Shown: positions 49,944 through 60,204, counted from the first letter of the stretch. The stretch is 64,000 nt of DNA from Vreelandella nigrificans (GCF_002374315.1 NZ_NWUX01000005.1:1-64000); one strand, 5' to 3'. Notes: generated from the sequence alone by a model not told the origin. Program-made: numbers and translations.

Positions 49944-51725
49944 TTAGAACTCTTCCCACTCATCTACGGCATACTTCGCCGGTGAGGGCTGTGATGAGGC
50001 GTGAGATGAAAGCGCAGGGCGCTTCAGACCGCTAGTACTGCTACGCTGTTGAGGGGCTGGCGATGCTAGTGCTTCGTGCTGCGGAGTGGGCTCATCGTCA
50101 CCAAGCACGAAGGAATTAATCAGCTCATTTAGGTGCTCTGCATGGCGGCGCATATCGGCGGCGGCGGTGGTGGACTCCTGCACCATGGTAGCGTTCTGCT
50201 GGGTCATGGTGTCCATTTCTGCTACCGCGGTATTGATCTGGCCGATACCGCTGCTTTGCTCTTTGGCTCCGGCGCTAATCTCGCCAATTACATCGGTAAC
50301 CTTGGCAACACTTTCTACGATGTCGCGCATAGTAGCCCCTGCGGTGCGCACTAACTCAGCACCGGTGTAGGTGTGCTGCACCGAGCTATCGATTAGTCCA
50401 CGAATCTCTTTAGAGGCATCGCTGGAGCGACTTGCCAAGCTGCGCACCTCTTGGGCAACTACTGCAAAACCACGCCCATGCTCACCGGCTCTTGCGGCTT
50501 CAACCGACGCGTTGAGCGCCAGGATGTTGGTTTGAAAAGCAATCGCGTCGATCATCGAAATAATCTCGCTGATACGCGTGGCCGAATCGTTTATATCGCG
50601 CATCGTGCGCTCAACCTGGCCCATCGCCTCTTCCCCCTGATGGGCTACTTCAGCGGTGGATTGCACCAGCTTGTTGGCCTGTTGGGCATTATCCGCACTA
50701 TGGTTCACCGTGGATGTAATCTCTTCCATGGACGCCGAGGTTTCTTGCAGATTAGCGGCTGCCTGCTCTGTGCGGGTGGCCAGCTCTTCTGAGCTATGAG
50801 AGATTTCCCCTGCCGAGTGGTAAACACTGATAGTACTGCGGCGTACATCACGCAGGGTCTCCTGCATACGCTCCACAAAAGCATTGAACTGAACCGCAAG
50901 GTTGCCCACTTCATCGTTGCTTTCAATGGCTAAACGGCGGGTAAGGTCACCTCGCCCCTGGGCAATATCAGACATAGCACTCGCGGTGCGCTTTATAGGC
51001 CCTACCGTGCGGCGTACAAAGCCGTAGGAGAGTAACGCTACTACCGCAAAGAGAGCGATACCCAGCAGCGCTGTATAGAGTATCGATTGGCGCAAACCAG
51101 TAGTAGCGGTAACTTCAAGTTCGGCGACGGCGGTATCCACATCGGTAACGTAAACACCCGCGCCAATCAGCCAGCCCCATTTTTCAAGGGTGTCGACGAA
51201 AGAGTGCTTAGGTTCAATGTTACGCGAGCCTGGGTACTCCCATAAATAGTTGTAAAAGCCGCCCCCTTCCTGCGCCAATTGGATAATCTCACGAATGAGA
51301 TAGGTACCATCGGGGGTTCTCACATCGATCATATTGGTGCCTTCCCGCTCTGGCGCGGGAGCCGTGACGATATTGTTACCCTCGAAATCGTAGATAAAAA
51401 TGTAGTTATTGTCTTCAAAACGCATGGAGCGCACCAGCTCCGCTACCTGCTGTTTTGCAGCCTCATCGTTAGCACCTGCACGGTCATAAATAGGCGCGAT
51501 GGCAGTAGTCGCCATTTGCACAACATCACGCACAGCGTTACGGCGCTCGTTAATCAGTAGTTCACGCTGTGAAGCAAGTGTGTTGCGGGTATCTTGGGTT
51601 CGGTTGTAAGTATCAAACACCACCAGAGCAACCGTCACTAATAGTAGTGGGAGCAACACAAGCGTGAGCACTTTTGCTTGTAGCCCAAACGTTCTCCCAG
51701 AGGAAGTCGGGAAAGAAGTAGCCAT
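49944..51725 (-). CDS. Methyl-accepting chemotaxis protein with single Cache domain and CheR pentapeptide
   Basis: A 593-residue receptor. TM1 at about residues 20-38; periplasmic single Cache (about 45-190: [37 protein letters not shown]); TM2 at about 205-228; HAMP (about 230-285); then a class-40-like signalling domain with tip [29 protein letters not shown] split across the hairpin. The protein ends in EWEEF, which fits the xWxxF tether bound by CheR/CheB. ATG 51725 follows TTGGAA; TTG 51740 is less likely. Ligand probably a small organic acid, as in other sCache receptors. Confidence 0.93.
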   Translation of the reverse strand: MATSFPTSSGRTFGLQAKVLTLVLLPLLLVTVALVVFDTYNRTQDTRNTLASQRELLINERRNAVRDVVQMATTAIAPIYDRAGANDEAAKQQVAELVRSMRFEDNNYIFIYDFEGNNIVTAPAPEREGTNMIDVRTPDGTYLIREIIQLAQEGGGFYNYLWEYPGSRNIEPKHSFVDTLEKWGWLIGAGVYVTDVDTAVAELEVTATTGLRQSILYTALLGIALFAVVALLSYGFVRRTVGPIKRTASAMSDIAQGRGDLTRRLAIESNDEVGNLAVQFNAFVERMQETLRDVRRSTISVYHSAGEISHSSEELATRTEQAAANLQETSASMEEITSTVNHSADNAQQANKLVQSTAEVAHQGEEAMGQVERTMRDINDSATRISEIISMIDAIAFQTNILALNASVEAARAGEHGRGFAVVAQEVRSLASRSSDASKEIRGLIDSSVQHTYTGAELVRTAGATMRDIVESVAKVTDVIGEISAGAKEQSSGIGQINTAVAEMDTMTQQNATMVQESTTAAADMRRHAEHLNELINSFVLGDDEPTPQHEALASPAPQQRSSTSGLKRPALSSHASSQPSPAKYAVDEWEEF

Positions 51726-52034
51726 GGGGTCGGTTTCCAATGCAGTCGTAAGAGTTTTAATAGTTGTATGCTTTAGACATCGGCTAAAAGTGTGCCAACT
51801 TTAGCCACTTCTTCTGCTTTTTTACTTATTGAACAGACGATTACCCATGTATTAGCATCATTGATAACATAGGTTAATGTCATCAATGACCTATCGGTTC
51901 ATTGTAGGGGAGTGGGGGCCAGGGATGGTCCGTTTTAGCAGGATGCTAGCCACGCCCTTCTGCTGCCCTGACCGTTTCCCGCCTGGTCAGGGCATCTTTT
52001 TTATAGCAGCTTTTCGGGAAGCGGCTTATCGCAC
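51726..52034 (+). other. Intergenic region with a plus-strand terminator and no plus-strand gene
   Basis: Between the starts of the chemoreceptor (minus) and the end of ureG (minus) there is a terminator that faces plus: GCCCTGACC at 51965-51973 and GGTCAGGGC at 51985-51993, then ATCTTTTTT to 52002. Upstream lie hairpins GGCTAAA/TTTAGCC (51783-51807) and CATTGAT/ATCAATG (51860-51889). A short plus-strand RNA ending at about 52002 is possible; no coding frame is convincing. Confidence 0.4.
51965..52002 (+). terminator. Orphan rho-independent terminator
   Basis: Perfect 9-bp stem GCCCTGACC/GGTCAGGGC with an 11-nt loop and a T6 tract on the plus strand only. On the minus strand there is no T run, so it does not look like the ureG operon terminator. 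Confidence 0.65.
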
Positions 52035-52667
52035 TTAGGCTGTCGTAGCCTGCGGCCGACGCTCATCTAACATGCCTTTATCGAGAATAAAGCGGATAAT
52101 CTCTTCAAGACCAACGCCGTCGTACAGGTTGGTGAATACAAAGGGACGCTCGCCGCGCATTTTCTTCGAGTCACGCTCCATCACTTCAAGGGATGCATGC
52201 ACCTGTTCGGCAATATCAATCTTATTGATAATCAGCAGGTCCGACTTTGTGATGCCTGGCCCACCTTTACGGGGGATCTTATCGCCTGCAGAGACATCGA
52301 TCACGTAAAGCGTTAGGTCTGAAAGTTCGGGGCTGAACGTCGCGGAGAGGTTGTCACCCCCGGACTCCACCAGCACCAGCTCTAGCTTTGGGTGGCGGGC
52401 GTGCAGTTCATCGATGGCCGCCAGGTTCATTGAGGCGTCTTCACGGATGGCCGTATGCGGGCAGCCGCCGGTTTCCACGCCAAGGATACGGTCAGCGGGC
52501 AGCGCATCGTGTTTGAGCAGGAAGTCAGCATCTTCGCGGGTATAGATATCGTTGGTTACTACTGCAATATCGTAGTAATCCCGCAGCGCCGAGCAGAGCT
52601 GTTTGAGCAGTGCAGTTTTGCCGGAACCAACCGGGCCACCCACACCCACACGTAAACAATGCGTCAT
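52035..52667 (-). CDS. ureG: Urease accessory GTPase UreG
   Basis: A 210-residue SIMIBI GTPase that delivers nickel to urease. P-loop [26 protein letters not shown], the metal-binding CPH in [21 protein letters not shown] and NKIDIAEQV (G4). Start ATG 52667 has GAGAGA just upstream. Last gene of the minus-strand operon; the 36-bp gap from ureF has no terminator. Confidence 0.97.
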   Translation of the reverse strand: MTHCLRVGVGGPVGSGKTALLKQLCSALRDYYDIAVVTNDIYTREDADFLLKHDALPADRILGVETGGCPHTAIREDASMNLAAIDELHARHPKLELVLVESGGDNLSATFSPELSDLTLYVIDVSAGDKIPRKGGPGITKSDLLIINKIDIAEQVHASLEVMERDSKKMRGERPFVFTNLYDGVGLEEIIRFILDKGMLDERRPQATTA

Positions 52668-52703
52668 GTCTCTCTCCTAAATCGTTGCTTACTTATTAAC
52701 TGG

Positions 52704-53420
52704 TTAACTTCTAAACAGACGTGAGTATTGTGTCTCATGTAAAGCACTGGCGAGCGCCACGCCGGGCAACACAGGGCTAAGGTCGTCATCACCTAGCAAC
52801 AGCGCTTGGTCAACGGCGATCACCAACTCCCCGCGCAGCTGTTCAATCACCCGCTGTGCGGCGGTATGGCCCAAAGGCAACGCTTTGCAGGCCACCGCTA
52901 GCTGATTTTCCAGCCATGCCCAGCCAAACCCCAACAGCGCCTGGCGCAGTGTCACACGGCGCATAAAAGCAGCGTAGCTAAACAGCGTTACGTAACCGGC
53001 ATGAGCCGGTAGTAAGTTACCGCTTGGCCCGTCCGCGTTTGGTAATAAATCCAGGCTACCCAGCAGGCGCTTGAGTGAGGCACCTAAGCGACTATCTTCA
53101 GCGGCCAGCTCAGCGGTTTCGCGGGTGGCGGCCAGCCATTCATCCCACTGGGCTATCGCGTCGCGGTCGGTGTGCTCAAAAGCGTTGTAGAAACGGGCGA
53201 TCAGCGGCAGTTCGCAGCGGGTCAGGCCATCTTCCAGTACGCCGGAAAGCCACTCAGCCAGGTTTTGTTCATCGCTTACCCAGCCCAATTCAAAGGCGCT
53301 TTCCAGCCCTTGGGAGAAAGCAAAGGCGCCGATGGGCAGCGCCGGGCTTACCAGTTGCATTAGCCCTAGCAGGGCTAAGTCATTGCTTTGGTTCGCTAGC
53401 CCGGCGCTTTCAGTGGGCAT
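52704..53420 (-). CDS. ureF: Urease accessory protein UreF
   Basis: A 238-residue all-helical chaperone in the UreDFG nickel-delivery complex. Marks: LMQLVSPALPIGAFAFSQGLE, WLSGVLEDGL, ETAELAAEDSRLG and GYVTLFSYAAF. The start is placed at ATG 53420, 11 bases inside the ureE end; ATG 53432 is possible. Farther upstream in-frame ATGs lie in the antisense-like frame of the UreE His tail and are rejected, since that would give an unnatural Met-rich extension. Confidence 0.93.
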   Translation of the reverse strand: MPTESAGLANQSNDLALLGLMQLVSPALPIGAFAFSQGLESAFELGWVSDEQNLAEWLSGVLEDGLTRCELPLIARFYNAFEHTDRDAIAQWDEWLAATRETAELAAEDSRLGASLKRLLGSLDLLPNADGPSGNLLPAHAGYVTLFSYAAFMRRVTLRQALLGFGWAWLENQLAVACKALPLGHTAAQRVIEQLRGELVIAVDQALLLGDDDLSPVLPGVALASALHETQYSRLFRS

Positions 53421-53973
53421 GGTGGTGCTCATGCTCGTGGGGGTGATCATGGCCATGATCGTGGGAATGGGAATGACCATGCCCGTGTGAATGTCCCTGT
53501 GAATGACCATGCGAATGCCCGTGCCCACCGCCTACTTGGTTATAAGCACCGGGTTCGGGGTCAAACATGGCGTTGTGGTGCTCTAGCTCTGCCCCTAGCA
53601 ACTCCGCCAGCTCTTCTAGTACGTGGTCGGGTGGGAAGCGTACCCAACCGCCACGTTCATCTTCACCCAGCGCTAACTGCACATGGCGGTTGCCTAAGTG
53701 GTATGCCAGCCGCGCCAGGGGTAAGCCAGTGCTTACTCGTGCAGTCACCACCGGCTCAACCGCGGCACGTATACGCACTATTTCGCCGCCTTCGGCTTTT
53801 AGGCCTTCGCCATCGCGTAGCACCGGGCCACGGTCTAGAAATAGCCCCAAGGCTTGGCCGCTATCACTTTCCGCTTTTAAGCGCCCACGAATGCGTAGCT
53901 CAAAAGGCAGTGTCAGCGTATCACTGGCGGCGCTTTCCTCTATCGGCCCTAAGCGTTCTATTAGTTTCAGCAT
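53410..53973 (-). CDS. ureE: Urease accessory nickel metallochaperone UreE with long His-rich tail
   Basis: A 187-residue UreE. The N-terminal domain (about 1-75) and the metal-binding domain (about 76-145, GNRHVQLALGEDERG and LEHHNAMFDPEPGAY) are normal. The C-terminal tail of some 37 residues holds about 19 histidines in HGHSHGH-type repeats, for nickel storage and delivery to UreG. The last codons overlap ureF. Confidence 0.96.
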   Translation of the reverse strand: MLKLIERLGPIEESAASDTLTLPFELRIRGRLKAESDSGQALGLFLDRGPVLRDGEGLKAEGGEIVRIRAAVEPVVTARVSTGLPLARLAYHLGNRHVQLALGEDERGGWVRFPPDHVLEELAELLGAELEHHNAMFDPEPGAYNQVGGGHGHSHGHSQGHSHGHGHSHSHDHGHDHPHEHEHHHAH

Positions 53974-53982
53974 GAGGACTCC

Positions 53983-55698
53983 TTAAAATAAATGATAGCG
54001 CTGAGCTAGCGGTAGTTCAGTGGCAGGCTCGCAGGTAAGCAGCTCGCCATCGCAGCGTACTTCGTAGGTTTGCGGGTCGACCGTTAGCTCTGGGCAGGCG
54101 TCGTTCAGCTTCATATCCTGTTTGCGCACACCGCGTACATTTTTACAGGCGGCTAACGTGCTCTGCAGGCCCAGGCGCTCTTTAATGCCCGCATCAATTG
54201 CTGCCTGGCTAACAAAGTTGAGCCGGGTTTGGCTGGCAGCACGACCAAAGGCACCAAACATATGCCGGTAGTGTACCGGTTGAGGCGTAGGAATAGAGGC
54301 ATTGGGGTCGCCCATGGGCGCCGCCGCAATCATGCCGCCTTTTAAAATCAGCGAGGGCTTTACGCCGAAAAATGCAGGCTTCCACAGCACCAAATCAGCT
54401 AGTTTACCGACTTCGATAGAGCCAACCTCATGGGCAATACCGTGGGTAATAGCAGGGTTGATGGTGTATTTGGCGATATAGCGCTTGGCGCGCAGGTTGT
54501 CGGCCCCGAGGGCTTCGTCTTCCGGCAGTAAGCCACGCTGCACTTTCATTTTATGGGCAGTTTGCCAGGTACGGCAGACCACTTCACCCACACGCCCCAT
54601 GGCCTGGGAGTCCGACGCAATCATCGAGATCACGCCCAGGTCGTGGAGAATATCTTCAGCGGCGATGGTTTCACGGCGAATGCGCGAGTCGGCAAAGGCC
54701 ACGTCTTCTGGAATATTAGGGTCCAGGTGGTGGCAGACCATCAGCATATCCAGGTGCTCATCGATGGTATTCACCGTATAAGGCCGCGTCGGATTGGTGG
54801 ACGAGGGCAATACGTAGGATTTCGAACAAGCAGTCAGGATATCCGGTGCGTGGCCTCCGCCAGCACCTTCGGTGTGGTAAGTATGAATACCCCGTTCTTT
54901 AAACGCCGCTAGGGTGTCTTCCACAAAGCCTGATTCGTTAAGCGTATCGGTGTGGATCGCGATCTGTACATCGTATCTTTCCGCTACGCTTAGGCAGGTA
55001 TCAATCGATGCAGGTGTGGTGCCCCAGTCTTCGTGGAGCTTGAGCCCCATGGCACCCGCTTCTAGCTGCGCTTCTAACGCTTCTGGCAGGCTGGCGTTGC
55101 CTTTACCCAGCAGGCCAATATTCATCGGCAGGTCGTCCACCGCTTGCAGCATTTTGCCAATGTGCCAGGCACCGGGAGTGCAGGTGGTGGCGTTAGAGCC
55201 AGTTGCCGGGCCAGTGCCGCCGCCAAGCATGGTAGTCACGCCGCTCATCAGTGCTTCTTCTACCTGTTGAGGGCAGATAAAGTGAATATGAGCGTCAATG
55301 CCTCCAGCGGTGAGAATCTTGCCTTCGCCTGAGATAATTTCAGTGCCAGGGCCAATGACGATCTCAACATCCGGCTGGGTGTCGGGGTTGCCTGCCTTGC
55401 CAATGGCAGCGATACGACCGTTCTGCAGCCCCACATCGGCTTTAACGATGCCCCACCAGTCTAAAATCAGCGCGTTGGTAATCACCGTGTCCATGACAGA
55501 GGCGTCATTAAGCTGACTTTGACCCATGCCATCGCGAATTACCTTACCGCCGCCGAACTTCACTTCATCACCGTAGTGGGTGGCATCTTTTTCGACTTCA
55601 ATCCACAGCTCAGTGTCACCCAGGCGCACGCGGTCGCCCACCGTGGGGCCGTACATATCGGCGTAGGCTTGCCGACTTATCTTGTTAACCGGCTTCAT
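53983..55698 (-). CDS. ureC: Urease alpha subunit (catalytic)
   Basis: A 571-residue nickel amidohydrolase, usual length. [21 protein letters not shown] at the start is split family sequence; metal ligands HIHFICPQ, the carbamylated Lys in [19 protein letters not shown] and the His of [12 protein letters not shown]; the active-site flap [10 protein letters not shown] with the Cys-His pair; Asp ligand near [11 protein letters not shown]. It hydrolyses urea to ammonia and carbamate in the cytoplasm. Start ATG 55698 overlaps the ureB stop. Confidence 0.98.
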   Translation of the reverse strand: MKPVNKISRQAYADMYGPTVGDRVRLGDTELWIEVEKDATHYGDEVKFGGGKVIRDGMGQSQLNDASVMDTVITNALILDWWGIVKADVGLQNGRIAAIGKAGNPDTQPDVEIVIGPGTEIISGEGKILTAGGIDAHIHFICPQQVEEALMSGVTTMLGGGTGPATGSNATTCTPGAWHIGKMLQAVDDLPMNIGLLGKGNASLPEALEAQLEAGAMGLKLHEDWGTTPASIDTCLSVAERYDVQIAIHTDTLNESGFVEDTLAAFKERGIHTYHTEGAGGGHAPDILTACSKSYVLPSSTNPTRPYTVNTIDEHLDMLMVCHHLDPNIPEDVAFADSRIRRETIAAEDILHDLGVISMIASDSQAMGRVGEVVCRTWQTAHKMKVQRGLLPEDEALGADNLRAKRYIAKYTINPAITHGIAHEVGSIEVGKLADLVLWKPAFFGVKPSLILKGGMIAAAPMGDPNASIPTPQPVHYRHMFGAFGRAASQTRLNFVSQAAIDAGIKERLGLQSTLAACKNVRGVRKQDMKLNDACPELTVDPQTYEVRCDGELLTCEPATELPLAQRYHLF

Positions 55699-56030
55699 TG
55701 TTTATCTCCGTCAAGCGCGCCCATAACATCACCACGGAAGCCATAGATTTCCCGCTTACCAACAAACGGAATTAGCGTGACCTCGCGGGTCTGGCCAGGC
55801 TCAAAGCGAATCGCGGTGCCTGCAGCCACATCCAAGCGAAAGCCACGGGTTTTCGTGCGATCAAACACCAGCGCAGGGTTGGCTTCAGCGAAGTGGTAGT
55901 GAGAGCCGATCTGAATGGGGCGGTCGCCGGTATTGGCCACTTCGACGCTAATCCGCTCGCGGCCCACACATAGCTCAATATCACCCTCTTTTAACTGGTA
56001 CTGTCCTGGAATCATTGGGCCGGAAATCAT
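55695..56030 (-). CDS. ureB: Urease beta subunit
   Basis: A 111-residue structural subunit: [64 protein letters not shown] split within the block. It forms the heterotrimer with UreA and UreC. ATGA overlap with ureC. Confidence 0.97.
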   Translation of the reverse strand: MISGPMIPGQYQLKEGDIELCVGRERISVEVANTGDRPIQIGSHYHFAEANPALVFDRTKTRGFRLDVAAGTAIRFEPGQTREVTLIPFVGKREIYGFRGDVMGALDGDKQ

Positions 56031-56053
56031 GGCAGCCTCCTGGTTGCTGACGA

Positions 56054-56356
56054 CTAGTTGATTGGCGTGTGAACGGTCACGAGCTTGGTGCCGTCCGGAA
56101 AGGTGGCTTCTACTTGCACCTCATCCACCATTTCCGCCACGCCATCCATGACGTCGTCACGGCTAAGGATTTCACGGCCGTAGCTCATTAAGTCGGCGAC
56201 ACTTCTGCCGTCACGGGCACCTTCGATAATTTCAAAGCTGATCAGCGCGACGGCCTCGGGGTAGTTAAGCTTTAGGCCACGTGCTTTGCGGCGCTCGGCA
56301 AGCTGGGCAGCAGAAAACAGCAGCAGCTTGTCTTTGTCTCGTGGGGTCAGTTCCAT
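56054..56356 (-). CDS. ureA: Urease gamma subunit
   Basis: A 100-residue subunit starting [14 protein letters not shown], as usual for the family. An upstream ATG at 56371 would add METCP and contains the probable GGAG ribosome site, so ATG 56356 is used. [23 protein letters not shown] and [16 protein letters not shown] are conserved blocks. Confidence 0.97.
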   Translation of the reverse strand: MELTPRDKDKLLLFSAAQLAERRKARGLKLNYPEAVALISFEIIEGARDGRSVADLMSYGREILSRDDVMDGVAEMVDEVQVEATFPDGTKLVTVHTPIN

Positions 56357-56393
56357 GGGGCAAGTCTCCATCAGTGCATCGCATTGATGCCAA

Positions 56394-57278
56394 TTAGGTT
56401 AACCAAATTCGCGGTGTATGCGCCTCGCGCTCAATCCAGCGCGGGCGCAAACGTTGCCAGGCCTGTTCACACAGTGCCCAGGCTTCATTCCGGGAGTTGC
56501 CAAGGTAGCGCAATAGCAGTACACCTTGGCGCACAGTGACCGCCCAACGAGGATTGTCCGGCAGTACATCGCGTAGTTCATCAATGGCTGCGCTGGCGTC
56601 TTCTAAACCAACTGCCCACAGCGTGGCCTGTACCGTGGCACCGCCCTGCCCCCAGCGCCCGCTAAAGCGTGGATGCAGTGGGTCAAGAGGCTGACGCTCC
56701 AACCACAGCGGCTTGCCATCCAGCGTTAAACGAAAGTGCTGCTCAATACGACCTGATACATAAGGTAGCTCACTTGCTGGGCGGCCCAGCGCCATAATTT
56801 CCCAACCCAAGCAGCGAGCACTGCCGTGCAGCGCTATATGAGTTCGCTGGGTACCCTTGGAGCCATCAAAAGCGATCGTTTCTTGGGGTAGCCACTCAAG
56901 AATGCCGCCATCATCTACGTTAAGCTCGGTATGTTGGGCCCAGGCGACGCCCTGACTGTCGGCTTTATAGAGCTTGTTGGCCGCCGGTGTGGTGAGCAGC
57001 GCGTGGGCATCACGCTCTATCTGGGCGCGAATTGTCAAGGCATCCCCGCTGACGAGGCCTCCGGGTGGATGCAGCACGTACACATGGCAGGCTTCCGTGC
57101 TGCCTTCAGGGTAAAAAGGACGCTGCACCCGTAGTGGGCCCTGATGACGCGCCTGCACTAGCCGCGTGGTGCCTTCACGGTTAGCAAAACGCAGCGCCAG
57201 CGATGCCGCCCAATGGCGCTCTTCGTCGAAGCGATGACCTGAGCCAGCTGCGGGTGTCGCGAGTTCACACAGAATCAT
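56394..57278 (-). CDS. ureD: Urease accessory protein UreD
   Basis: A 294-residue scaffold protein for UreFG binding to apo-urease. Marks: [52 protein letters not shown] and [13 protein letters not shown]. First gene of ureDABCEFG; ATG 57278 has AAGGAAG about 12 bases upstream. The sigma-54 type promoter lies 42-57 bp before it. Confidence 0.95.
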   Translation of the reverse strand: MILCELATPAAGSGHRFDEERHWAASLALRFANREGTTRLVQARHQGPLRVQRPFYPEGSTEACHVYVLHPPGGLVSGDALTIRAQIERDAHALLTTPAANKLYKADSQGVAWAQHTELNVDDGGILEWLPQETIAFDGSKGTQRTHIALHGSARCLGWEIMALGRPASELPYVSGRIEQHFRLTLDGKPLWLERQPLDPLHPRFSGRWGQGGATVQATLWAVGLEDASAAIDELRDVLPDNPRWAVTVRQGVLLLRYLGNSRNEAWALCEQAWQRLRPRWIEREAHTPRIWLT

Positions 57279-57319
57279 GGGCGCTGTCGCTTCCTTTTAA
57301 TAAATATTTCAACTTCAAA

Positions 57320-57335
57320 TGCAAGGAATGCGCCA
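57320..57335 (-). promoter_or_regulatory. Sigma-54 (RpoN) promoter of the urease operon
   Basis: On the minus strand the sequence reads TGGCGCATTCCTTGCA, matching the consensus TGGCACG-N4-TTGCA with GG and GC separated by exactly 10 bp. It directs transcription towards ureD. Two mismatches from consensus lie outside the essential GG and GC. Confidence 0.75.
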
Positions 57336-57443
57336 AAATGGTGAAAACGGCGTTCGCCCCCTGCTACAGCGGCTTACTTAAAAGTTAACCATCTCCTCCA
57401 ATACCTCATGAGCACCAAAATGAATCAAGAAAGCGCCTTTATC

Positions 57444-57458
57444 GCACCAATAAGGTGC
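57444..57458. promoter_or_regulatory. NtrC-type enhancer site
   Basis: GCACC-AATAA-GGTGC, a perfect match to the known NtrC palindrome GCACC-N5-GGTGC, flanked by C and G that extend the symmetry. It is about 110 bp upstream of the -24 element, a normal distance for sigma-54 enhancers. It predicts urease induction under nitrogen limitation. Confidence 0.72.
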
Positions 57459-57603
57459 GGAAGAAGATGACTTAAGCAACATGAATACACTGCTGTTAGC
57501 CTGCTAGCGACATATTGCCACCCCTCTATCGCTTTACGTTTTGCCAACCTCAGATACTCTTTAGTGCTTTATCGTATGCCGTCTAGCGGCCTGGAACTCT
57601 GTG

Positions 57604-58971
57604 ATGACCACCACCTCCCCCCAAACAAAGCGAAAAGCGTCATTAGACCTATATCGTGCTGTGTGGCGCTGGCACTTTTATGCTGGCCTGCTGATACTGC
57701 CCTTTTTGATCATCCTTTCCATTACTGGGGCACTTTATCTATTCAATGATGAGCTGGATGCGCTGATCCACTCTGACCTTAAGCGCGTAGCAGTGCAGGA
57801 AGCCACTCAGCCACCTGCCACGTTGGTCAACGTTGCACTGGATGCCCACCCTGGCACCGCAGTGAAATACACCTCTCCACCCACCCCAGAAAGCTCTGCG
57901 GAGGTCACCGTGAACGCTCTCACTGGAGAGCGACTAGCCGTGTATGTGAACCCTTACACCGCTGAGGTACTGGGAGCGCTGGATGACCGTGGCACCATCA
58001 TGTGGACGGTACGCTACTTACACAGCCTCAAGTACTTCGGGCCAACAGCGCGTAAGTTCATCGAAATTGCTGCGGGCTGGTCAATCCTACTGGTGGGCAC
58101 TGGCATTTACCTTTGGTGGCCACGCGGTAAAGGGTCAAGCGGCCTGGTGAGTGTGCGGGGAAAACCCAAAAGCCGAGTCTTTTGGCGTGATTTACACGCT
58201 GTGCTGGGCATTTTTGTCGGCGGTTTTATTGTTTTCCTTGCTCTCACTGGGATGCCTTGGTCAGGCGTGTGGGGCGGCAAGGTGAATGAGTGGGCCAACG
58301 GTAATAATTTTGGCTATCCAGCAGGCGTTCGGGTTGAAGTACCAGTGTCTAATGCATATCTGAGCGACCAGGGGCTAACCAGCTGGTCGCTAGAGCAGGC
58401 TCGCGTGCCGGAGTCCACGCCACCCGCTACCCCATCGCCACGCATTGGTCTTAATAATGCAGTAGCAGCGTTCGAACAACTGGGCTTGCAGCAAGGTTAT
58501 GCAGTGAACCTGCCCACCTCGGCGGCGGGAGTTTACACTGGCTCGATTTACCCTGATGACTTAAGCCAGCAGCGTGTCATTCACCTTGACCAGTATAGCG
58601 GCGAGCCGCTGCTGGATATGAGCTACGCCGACTACGGCCCGCTGGGGCGATGGCTGGAATTTGGCATTAATGTTCATCTAGGCCAACAGTTTGGCCTAGT
58701 GAACCAGCTGTTTCTGCTGGCAGTCTGTCTAGCCATCGTGCTTATGTGTGTTGCCGCCGGGGTAATGTGGTGGAAGCGGCGACCTTCAGGCAGCATGGGA
58801 GTCCCACCATTACCGGCCGATAAGCGTATTTTCCGCGGCCTTATAGCGACTCTAGCCATTGGCGGGGTGATATTCCCACTGGTCGGTGCCTCGTTGATCG
58901 CCATGCTGCTGATTGATTGGTTGGCCGTGCGACCTATTCAAGAGCGCCGCCTCACCAAGCAAACCATCTGA
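57604..58971 (+). CDS. PepSY-associated transmembrane protein (iron/copper-linked reductase family)
   Basis: A 455-residue inner-membrane protein of the PepSY_TM family. TM1 at about 22-45 (FYAGLLILPFLIILSITGALYLF), PepSY-like periplasmic segments (about 70-130 and 290-330), TM2 about 160-178, TM3 about 205-225, TM4 about 370-395 and TM5 about 415-440. Conserved His in WRWHFYAGL, VRYLHSLKYFG, RDLHAVLG and INVHLGQQFG are likely heme ligands, as in FoxB/ViuB-associated ferrisiderophore reductases. ATG 57604 (or GTG 57601) has a weak GGAA site. Divergent from urease, convergent with the copper genes. Confidence 0.84.
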   Translation: MTTTSPQTKRKASLDLYRAVWRWHFYAGLLILPFLIILSITGALYLFNDELDALIHSDLKRVAVQEATQPPATLVNVALDAHPGTAVKYTSPPTPESSAEVTVNALTGERLAVYVNPYTAEVLGALDDRGTIMWTVRYLHSLKYFGPTARKFIEIAAGWSILLVGTGIYLWWPRGKGSSGLVSVRGKPKSRVFWRDLHAVLGIFVGGFIVFLALTGMPWSGVWGGKVNEWANGNNFGYPAGVRVEVPVSNAYLSDQGLTSWSLEQARVPESTPPATPSPRIGLNNAVAAFEQLGLQQGYAVNLPTSAAGVYTGSIYPDDLSQQRVIHLDQYSGEPLLDMSYADYGPLGRWLEFGINVHLGQQFGLVNQLFLLAVCLAIVLMCVAAGVMWWKRRPSGSMGVPPLPADKRIFRGLIATLAIGGVIFPLVGASLIAMLLIDWLAVRPIQERRLTKQTI

Positions 58972-58980
58972 GCTTTTCAA

Positions 58981-59006
58981 ACTGCCATCCTCATGAGGAT
59001 GGCAGT
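58981..59006. terminator. 26-bp perfect palindrome between convergent genes
   Basis: ACTGCCATCCTCA followed by its exact complement, overlapping the stop codon of the SCO1 gene at 58991. On the minus strand it is followed by TTTGAAAAG, a weak T tract. Placed between two convergent genes it probably acts as a terminator in both directions. Confidence 0.65.
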
Positions 59007-59584
59007 AGCTGCTCCAGTGATGCCTGAGTCTCATCCAGGTCGAAGCCATAGGCCAAAGTGCCCACGACACTGCCTTCGCGATCCAATAGATAGGTGGCAG
59101 CTGTATGACTGATGGTGTAATCGCCTTGCTCCATAGGCACACGCTCGTATTGCACCCGATATGCGTCGGCAATCGCGTTAATTTGTGCCTCGTTGCCTGA
59201 TAGGCCACGAATTCGCTCATCGAAGACCGAGATGTAGCGCGCCAGCTGTTCTGGGCCGTCACGCTCCCAGTCCAGGGAAACAAAGAGATAATTGAACTGG
59301 TCGGCCTGATTGCCCAACTGCTGAATCAAACGTGTGAGATTGAACAGCGTGGTTGGGCAAACATCTGGGCAGTAGGTAAAGCCAAAAAACAGCAGGGTTG
59401 GCTTCCCGACCAGATCATCTTGCGTAACGACCGAACCTTCAGTATCAACCAACTGAAATTGACCACCCATCTCAGCCAGCGGCGGGTTGGCGGCCTGTCG
59501 GCCAAACACCGCAAAAAACACCGCCAGCGTTAGCAACAGTACTAACGAGCCGATGGAAAGCAGGGCAACGTCACGGCGCTGCAT
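58991..59584 (-). CDS. SCO1/SenC family copper-binding protein
   Basis: A 197-residue thioredoxin-fold protein with an N-terminal membrane anchor (about 7-28). Copper ligands CPDVC in FTYCPDVCPT and His in ISHTAATYLLD are present. It delivers copper to or reduces the CuA site of cytochrome oxidase. Two bases follow the PCuAC stop before its ATG, so both are in one transcript. Confidence 0.93.
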   Translation of the reverse strand: MQRRDVALLSIGSLVLLLTLAVFFAVFGRQAANPPLAEMGGQFQLVDTEGSVVTQDDLVGKPTLLFFGFTYCPDVCPTTLFNLTRLIQQLGNQADQFNYLFVSLDWERDGPEQLARYISVFDERIRGLSGNEAQINAIADAYRVQYERVPMEQGDYTISHTAATYLLDREGSVVGTLAYGFDLDETQASLEQLLPSS

Positions 59585-59586
59585 AT

Positions 59587-60135
59587 TTAGTGCGCCATGT
59601 GCCCGTGCTCTTCATGGTGCTCTTCATGATGGCCGGCGTGAGCGCCTTCGCCCTCAGGCGAAGCTCCAACTGGCACCACCTGGAGTTCGGCCTCAATACT
59701 CTCCGCGTATTGGAATTCAAGCGTTATGGGAATTGGCTGCCCCTCAACGATGGGTGAAGCAAGCTCCATAAACATTAGGTGCAGGCCACCTGGTGCCAAT
59801 GTCACCGACTCACCTGCAGGAATTTCGATACCACCGGGCAACGGCGCCATGCGCATGACATCGCCGTCCATTTCCATGGTGTGCAACTCAACGCGGTCGG
59901 TGATGGATGTCGTCGCCCCTATCAGGGTGTCGTCAGCATTACCATGGTTGGTGAGGGTGATAAAACCACCGCCCGCGCCTGCGCCCGGCGGCGTAGCACG
60001 GATCCAGGGCTGCGTTACTTCAATGGCCGGGGCTTCGCCGTCCGACAGCTCATGGTGTGTACCATCATGGTGGGCATACAGCGCTGAACTCATCAATAAA
60101 AGGGTGGATAGCAGTGCACTACGCAGCATTAACAT
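59587..60135 (-). CDS. PCuAC-type periplasmic copper chaperone with His-rich tail
   Basis: A 182-residue protein with signal peptide ending SSALYAHH. The copper motif of PCuAC (His-Met, Met, His-Met spaced across the sheet) appears as ELHTMEMDGDVMRM and PGGLHLMFMEL. The C-terminus is rich in His and Glu (GHHEEHHEEHGHMAH), and a His-rich stretch also follows the signal peptide, giving extra metal sites. ATG 60135 lies seven bases after GGAG; ATG 60147 precedes that site. Works with SCO1 in CuA assembly. Confidence 0.9.
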   Translation of the reverse strand: MLMLRSALLSTLLLMSSALYAHHDGTHHELSDGEAPAIEVTQPWIRATPPGAGAGGGFITLTNHGNADDTLIGATTSITDRVELHTMEMDGDVMRMAPLPGGIEIPAGESVTLAPGGLHLMFMELASPIVEGQPIPITLEFQYAESIEAELQVVPVGASPEGEGAHAGHHEEHHEEHGHMAH

Positions 60136-60204
60136 AATCAACTCCATTCAATAACGATCAGTAGCAACGTGCCGATATGGCAGCCATTGCGAAGTAAACA
60201 ATCA

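Noticed and set aside
53421..53528. Longer UreF with a Met- and Ile-rich N-terminus
   Set aside because: It is the alternative frame of the UreE His-repeat; UreF family length fits a start at 53420.
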